Assembly: GCA_016801845.1 (NCBI GenBank)
Contig: CM028920.1
Location: 3,694,501-3,758,500, forward strand
From: Polydactylus sextarius
Lineage: Eukaryota > Chordata > Actinopteri > Polynemidae
Direction: 5' to 3'
DNA length: 64,000 nt
The notes below the pieces were generated by a model that worked only from the letters and a program-made list of their open reading frames with translations, did no database searches and was not told the DNA's origin. Of the stretch, positions 58,301 to 64,000 are shown one piece after another; positions within the stretch are counted from its first letter, which is position 1; every line of letters begins with the position of its first letter. The position numbers were made by a program, and so were the translations under genes.

Positions 58301-60208
58301 AATCACAATGTAAAGAAACAGATGATGTGAGAAAAGAGTGTAAACAAACCACAAAATAGCAGTGAAAGAAATTGGATTTATCAAAATAAATAGAGCAGAC
58401 AGTTTCTGATTGGATGTTATTATTATTATTCATGAAGATGTGTTCATGTTCCTGTGCCCTGCAAGGTGTGACTGTACTATGCTGTAATACTGGAAAGTCC
58501 AGTGTTAGCTGGTACATGGTAACCAGTGCGACCAGTTTGAGTGAGGTTTTTAATAGCAGGTAGTCAAGCTACTAGTTGCTACTGGAGACACCAGCCAAGG
58601 GCGCCTTTTTTTAATCAGCTACCATCTTGGATAATCAGCTCAAATTACCAGTCATTATGTATCAAAATCTCTGCACCTGAAGGGTTAATTTTATCACTCT
58701 AAGTGAACCAATAAGCATGTCTAAGTGCATTATAGCCTATAGTGGACCCCTGTCCACTGAGGCTGTTTGCTAAGCTATTATTAACAACTGTTGTCAGTAT
58801 GCTGTACACTCACTTGTCATTGCCATTTGCCAAATTTTAAGAATGAAACTTCAGGACAGTCTGTTGATGACTTACTTATTAAAAGTGTTAGTGGACATTC
58901 ACAACTGAAGTGGTTTTTCAAAAGACCTCTTCTGAACAAAAATGACCCATCACGACACTCAGCTGTGTTGGCAGCATCAAAATTCCTTTCTTTAAAAAGA
59001 AAACCCTGGCTGTGTGTCTCTTAGTTGGAGGACTCACACTGAGTATGTGGAGGTGTTCTGTACCTCAGTGTGACGTTTTCTAAGTGGGCTACTAATGAAA
59101 GACCGGCCTGTATTGACTGCTGGCCCTGTTGACTAATTTACTTGCTTCTGAATGTTGCCTTTCATTCATTTTATTGTCTTGAAGGTTGTCTCCTCCAGCT
59201 TTTGAGTCACACTGTAATAGGGGAATGCTGCCAAGTGCTTGTAAAAGATAACATTATTTGTGCTGCTTGGAAGCAGAAATGTGACGCAGATGCTGAGTCA
59301 CTGCTCAAACTTATATAATGAATGAGAGAGTTCAGGCAGAAAGAGATTTTCAAAGCTGGCTCTGATTCTTCTGTAGTTTATGATTAATTTTATACATACA
59401 TATATACTTATATAAAGCCACTGAGCACTTTATAGGGAACACCATTCTAATACTCTCTTTGCTCTCAAAATAGTGTCACTTCTTGGATTTGTAATTGTTG
59501 ACTGGGGAGGCCACTGATGAAGCATATTCATGAAACCAGAAGATGTTAGAAGATCAAGATAAACAGACGACTGACACAATGCAAGTTGTGTCTATGGATT
59601 CCTGTTTTTAACACTAGATTCTGAGTCATTCAGATGAGTGGGCTGTGTTTTTACAGTCTTCAGCTAACAAGTGGAGTGGAACCCAGTGCGGTGGTCATCA
59701 ATGTGGCAACCCATCCACCTCAAGTTTTTACAGACTTTAGACTACAGGCTGAAAGACCTGTAGAGTGTGAAAATTCTAAATCAGCAGTTTAAAAAAAAAT
59801 TTAAAAATTAAGAAAAAAGTACACATTAACTGAAACTGCTGAATTGAATGCATTTTATGCACAATGTGACTGTCTGATGACTCGTAAATCTTTGTTTTCC
59901 TGCAGACGATCCTGGTCGGGGACAGTGGAGTCGGAAAGACGTCTCTGTTGGTTCAGTTTGATCAGGGAAAGTTCATCCCTGGCTCCTTCTCTGCAACAGT
60001 GGGAATTGGATTCACGGTGCGTGAGTGTGTCGTATAAGTCATATAAATGCATGGAACATTTGGAAGGACCCTGGAACATTTCTGTCATTGTAAAATAGAA
60101 AAACAAACCAATCTAAATCACTTTTTTCAGAAGCTCTCTAATCTGTGAAACCCTGGTTGGAAACACATCACTTATCACTATGGGTCTGTATGTGTTTACA
60201 GAGTGAGA

Positions 60209-60254
<46 letters not shown>

Positions 60255-63112
60255 TTGTTCTTTGGTTTATTTCTATGGTGGAGGGGGAAGCAATTTGACT
60301 CACCCATAGTCTGTGAAGTGAACTATGTAACCACCACAATATACAACATCCTCCCACAAGTCTGGTGAAGCTGTGGGCAGTTCAGGTTTTATTTAGAAGT
60401 AAAATAGTGGATGGGATACAAAGAAAGTTCATCTTCATGTTCTTATTCAAGCCAGTCCTTGAGGGCTGGGTGACAAAGCAACTATTCCCAGCACAAAGTG
60501 GTGAAAGTTGAAAGTAAGATTTGTGGATTATCCACACGTTATGATTCTCTAAAGAGATGTTGTTATTGAATTTTTAGATGTGGTTTTTCATGTCAAACCT
60601 GAACAAGTGAAACATTGAACTAATCTCCACAGAAATATGGCACTGAAAGCAATTGACAAGATGTTTTTTTTTCATTTTAGACATATAAAAAACAGTTTCT
60701 GTTTCTTTCAGAATAAAGTGGTGAATGTGGACAATGTAAAAGTCAAACTACAGGTCAGTATGTAAATCAGTTAAAAAACTTGACGTGCTTTCACAATAAC
60801 AGCCTATTTATAGTGTGTAGACTGGTTTCCTTTTGGGCACTACTGCTGTAACTGAAAATTATAGTTAGCCAAGTGAAACCAGGCCAGAACACCAAATATA
60901 GCTTTTTTTTTTTCCTCTTTTCTGTTGCAGATCTGGGATACAGCAGGACAGGAACGTTTCAGGAGTGTGACACATGCATATTACAGAGATGCACATGGTG
61001 AAGCCAAAACACTATAATCTGTTCATCTATGAAAGTTAGTTATGTAGACTTGTATGTTTATTCATCATTTGTTGTTGGTTTTGTCTTCAAAGCATTGCTC
61101 CTCCTGTATGACATCACCAGCAAATCATCCTTTGACAACATCAGGGTGAGTCTGAGATTTATCTGCAGATGGAAAAAGTTATGGATTGAGCAGATCAAGA
61201 AGGGAAATGACCTTTTAACGAAAACAAATAAAACCACATGTGACTGAGACTGATTGATCAGCTTTGCAAGTGTGTGCTGTCTGAGTATCTGTCTGAAGCA
61301 AACAGACTTTTTCTCTCTGTTTTGTCTGACTTTGTGTTTCTACATCTGTCCGTCTTTGTTTTTTCAGGCATGGTTAACAGAGATCCATGAGTATGCACAA
61401 AGCAACGTAGTCATCATGTTGCTGGGCAACAAGGTGAGAGGGAATAGCTGGAGAAGCTCAGCAAGTCAACAGAAGATTGAAAAAGAAGTGAAACCTGCTG
61501 GAAAACTCTGGTTTGTCAGAGTGCATGTTGATACTATAGGTCTATACATGGGCAAAACAAAAGGCAAGGCATCCTGTTTGTAACTACAACTCCAGCAGGT
61601 TACATTTATTTTGAAAAATGAAACGGTCACTTCCTTTTCACTCATTGCATATTTGCAAATTGGTGATTCTGTAAGAGCAGAATTTTGCAGGAAGTAATAT
61701 TCAAATAAGATTGTTTTATTCCAAGCACTGCTTACAGTACCTTAGATTAAGTATATTTGATTTCATCAGCTCTTTTTGTTTGTTCTTTATTGACTTTACT
61801 GTGTGAATAACTTTACGGTGATGTTGTGAATCTCTGTCAGGCGGACATGAGCAGTGAAAGAGCAGTGAGGAGAGACGATGGAGAGAGGCTGGCCAGAGTG
61901 AGTATTTTATTCTCTATGGTACAATCACAGCTGATGTTGTTTTTATCATTATTATTTATGTAACAGCCACAAGGCACAATATATCTACTTCTCCTGCTGC
62001 CTGTGTCATATTTGAATCTGACCGATATTTCATTTGAATGGTCTTAATACAGCAGCTTAGAGACTGTTAAAGCATCATTCAATATAATTAAAATACCACC
62101 CTGACACATACTAAATGGCCTCATATGATGAAACAAAATTATCCATAAACACAAACTGCTAAATCAGATTTTGAGAGACTAATCGCTATTTTTTGTGCCT
62201 CTTCATATCCTCAGGAATATTCTGTTCCCTTCATGGAGACAAGTGCCAAGACCGGAGTCAACGTGGAGCTGGCGTTCACTGCTGTGGCCAAGTATGACAT
62301 TGTTCCATGTAATGATAGTTATAATTATGTATTTGTCTGTTGGTGCTTGAACTGTAAGTGCCATGAACACATTTTCCGCTGTATTTGACTGATTGATGTT
62401 TTGAAGTTCATTCATCACTTAATAACCAATTTAAATTCAATCGAAGTTTCCACTGTAGTAATAGATGTGAATGCACTGTAACACACATTAACCTGAGGTG
62501 AAGCATATTTTTATTGACATAATTGACATGGAACATTGTTAATTAATTTAATCAAATAAATGCAGGTACTCAGCCATTTGTGTTCCCATTCTTATCCACT
62601 AATGGTCATTTAAAGAATGTGTTCTTTGTTAAATTTGTTATTAAAGGTTAATTTAAGGACTGAAATTAATTTATTTTAATGAAATAAAAGCATAGTTTAC
62701 AGGATTTTGTAAAAACTAAAAATCTAAAAATCTTGCTGAAATTAACCAAATTACATGAAAGTTGTCCTTTGATTTCTACTTGAAATCCTTTTTTGTTTTT
62801 TGTTAAAAATGAGATTGAATAACGTAACAATGCGATGACATTTAGTAACTTTTAAAAGGTTAATAGAATAAATAAATTAATCACAACCACTTTACATAAA
62901 AGGCTAATGATAGGATACATATTAAATGAGCAATTTCTTCCTAAATTAGTTGATTATTATGCTGTGTTATGAGCTGTCTGACAGTCTGGTTCTGTCCTTC
63001 AGGGAGCTGAAGCACCGAGCCGCCCAACACCACCCCAACGAGCCCAAGTTTCCAGATCCACGAGTACATTGAAGCACAGAAGCAACAGTCAGGCTGCTGC
63101 AGCTACTTCTAA
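52356..63112 (+). CDS. rab37: Rab37 small GTPase (9 coding exons, apparent frameshift near the C-terminus)
   Basis: Rab37 is a GTPase of secretory granules that controls regulated exocytosis. Exons: 52356-52517, 59906-60016, 60712-60753, 60931-60997, 61093-61145, 61368-61433, 61841-61897, 62215-62291 and from 63003. Motifs: GDSGVGKT (P-loop, residues 59-66), switch I Thr at 85 in SATVGIGF, WDTAGQ (107-112), NKAD (166-169) and ETSAK (194-198). The Rab-typical stretch WDTAGQERFRSVTHAYYRDA is intact. The body (AWLTEIHEYAQ, MLLGNKADMSSER, KTGVNVELAF) matches human RAB37 best. The N-terminal 54 residues are poorly conserved; the start is in the context ACAGGATGG. In the last exon one extra base near 63,049-63,053 shifts the frame. 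As read, translation stops at 63,070-63,072 after 234 residues. The other frame continues to a TAA at 63,110-63,112 and ends CCSYF, the expected double-cysteine prenylation tail. RAB26 is the closest alternative identity. Confidence 0.93.
53578..54330 (+). mobile_element. Tc1-like (mariner superfamily) transposon relic in rab37 intron 1
   Basis: The left end (ACATACACCAATCATCCATG, then a motif near ACATTATGA) and the following 700 bases track a Tc1-like family common in fish. The transposase frame is broken. Recognisable fragments are the helix-turn-helix part (reads like RASPTLQLLQDVPSSQFA after frame drift) and ENQNWTLEQWKKVVLSDDS, which includes the first catalytic Asp region of DDE transposases. 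At least two internal blocks are missing: the stretch between the N-terminal DNA-binding part and the WKKV block, and most of the region before the final CCCCAGATC segment. The right terminal repeat is not clear. It cannot be active. Confidence 0.85.
56485..56800 (+). mobile_element. possible pogo/Tigger-like DNA transposon end, degenerate
   Basis: ACAGTGATCCCTCACCATATCG followed by CCCCTCGCAGCTTTGATACATCGATTTTTTTT resembles the terminal part of TA-flanked pogo-like elements, whose ends begin CAGTGATCCCTCG and mention repeated TCGC phrases. A further ATATTGCGGGATT lies at about 56,613. No transposase frame is visible. Confidence 0.4.
59410..59680 (+). mobile_element. DNA-transposon-derived dispersed repeat in rab37 intron 1
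   Basis: CACTGAGCACTTTATAGGGAACACC, then CTAATACTCTCTTTGCTCTCAAAATAG and ATTCATGAAACCAGAAGATG follow a fish repeat family in order. The right part is diverged and its edge is uncertain. Confidence 0.55.
60210..60253. repeat. AT microsatellite in rab37 intron 2
   Basis: About 22 AT units lie within the intron between rab37 coding exons 2 and 3. Confidence 0.97.
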
Positions 63113-63514
63113 ATCTCATCTCATGAGTTCTTGAGTCCTCCTCCCATCGCTGTTGGTGAACAGTCACAGACACACTGAGATTTATCGAGTGGGAGGAAGT
63201 CCTAATAACTCACTGCTGCTCGCAAAATATGATGCTGCCATTCATTCAAGACTTCAAGCCAAAAGTAGATCAGTGGTATCAGAGGAGGATAAAGTAAGCT
63301 ATAAATTCTATCTGAGAGCAGTTTCCCAACTCTTTAGGCTCATATTTCTTATTATGATCTACTATATATTTTGGTAGGAAAAAAAAGTATATAAAGACAT
63401 TCATATCAGAATTCAGCCTTACAGTGAACTGTTTGCTTTTTCTTTTTTCCCTTATTTTTCTTTTTTTCTTTTTTATGAGAAGATCAGTACCACTCCTGTA
63501 TATGTGTTAAGTAC

Positions 63515-63650
63515 GGAGTAGGAGACAGGCCATGGTTAGACTAGCTTAGCATCCAGACTGAAGGTAGGAGGACACATGTGGCCAAGATACCCCATTATCA
63601 CAATGTCAGTGAATCGGTTTCCCAGCTAGGGTAGATGTCCTCCTCTCTCT
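63515..63650 (+). repeat. fish dispersed repeat (GGTTAGACTAGCTTAGCAT type)
   Basis: GGTTAGACTAGCTTAGCATC with CAGACTGAAGG resembles an abundant fish repeat. Similar GCTAAC-containing phrases continue towards 63,870. It is assigned from memory and its limits are unclear. Confidence 0.4.
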
Positions 63651-64000
63651 AAGCTTGTTTCCTCTGTCTTTCTCTGTCTAGTGCAGACGGGAGCAAGCAA
63701 GAACCACATGCACAAAAAGATCTGTGCTTGAGTCACACTAGCAAGTGGTTTTAGAGGCATCCTCATAATACATATTGCTATTGTCAGCATGCTTTCATGT
63801 TTAAAAACAATGCTAACATACACATAAGGCAGATCTATGTCAGAGATAGTAGCTAGGTGGAATGGTATGCTAACCACTGATCAATATCACCAAGCAAAAA
63901 GCACCTGTTACTGAGGAATCACCAGTTATTACAGCTCATCTTGTTTCTTTGTGAAACCAATAAGACAACATGTATTGATTAGTGAGCTATTATATATTTT

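Noticed and set aside
61254..61583. 109-codon frame inside rab37
   Set aside because: It reads through rab37 exon 61,368-61,433 into the introns on both sides; the splice sites and GTPase homology show that it is not a separate gene.

Overview
The window is nuclear DNA of a ray-finned fish, probably a teleost. The genes are split into short exons with GT-AG introns. The sequence is AT-rich and full of CA, GA, AT and tetranucleotide microsatellites. It also carries decayed copies of repeats that I recognise from teleost genomes: a Tc1-like transposon, a Ty3/gypsy pol fragment, a LINE fragment and several anonymous dispersed families. Nothing in it looks prokaryotic. All family assignments rest on translating the sequence by eye and on memory of the families; no database search was run.

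Layout. Positions 1 to about 37,400 hold no gene that I can support, only microsatellites, transposon relics and unannotated DNA. Four protein-coding genes fill the right-hand part. eme1 (minus, 37,703-42,303) encodes the non-catalytic partner of the MUS81 structure-specific endonuclease. mrpl27 (plus, 43,371-44,789) encodes mitochondrial ribosomal protein bL27m and is divergent from eme1, with about 1.07 kb between the two start codons and a probable shared promoter. A gene at 48,484-50,693 (minus) encodes a 181-residue single-pass membrane protein with a PPxY motif that I do not recognise. rab37 (plus, 52,356-63,112) encodes a secretory-vesicle Rab GTPase in nine coding exons, with a 7.4 kb first coding intron that carries a dead Tc1-like transposon.

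Most notable points. (1) The last rab37 exon has one extra base near 63,049-63,053. It shifts the frame and, as read, removes the C-terminal tail with its prenylation cysteines. (2) The 3' splice site of eme1 intron 2 sits directly behind a CT microsatellite of about 190 bp, which acts as a giant polypyrimidine tract. (3) The unrecognised PPxY membrane protein has a complete five-exon model. (4) The left 37 kb is empty of genes.

The genes do not form one pathway: eme1 acts in DNA repair, mrpl27 in mitochondrial translation and rab37 in exocytosis. eme1 and mrpl27 are also neighbours in human (17q21.33), so that pair is an old linkage. Human RAB37 lies elsewhere on the same arm (17q25).
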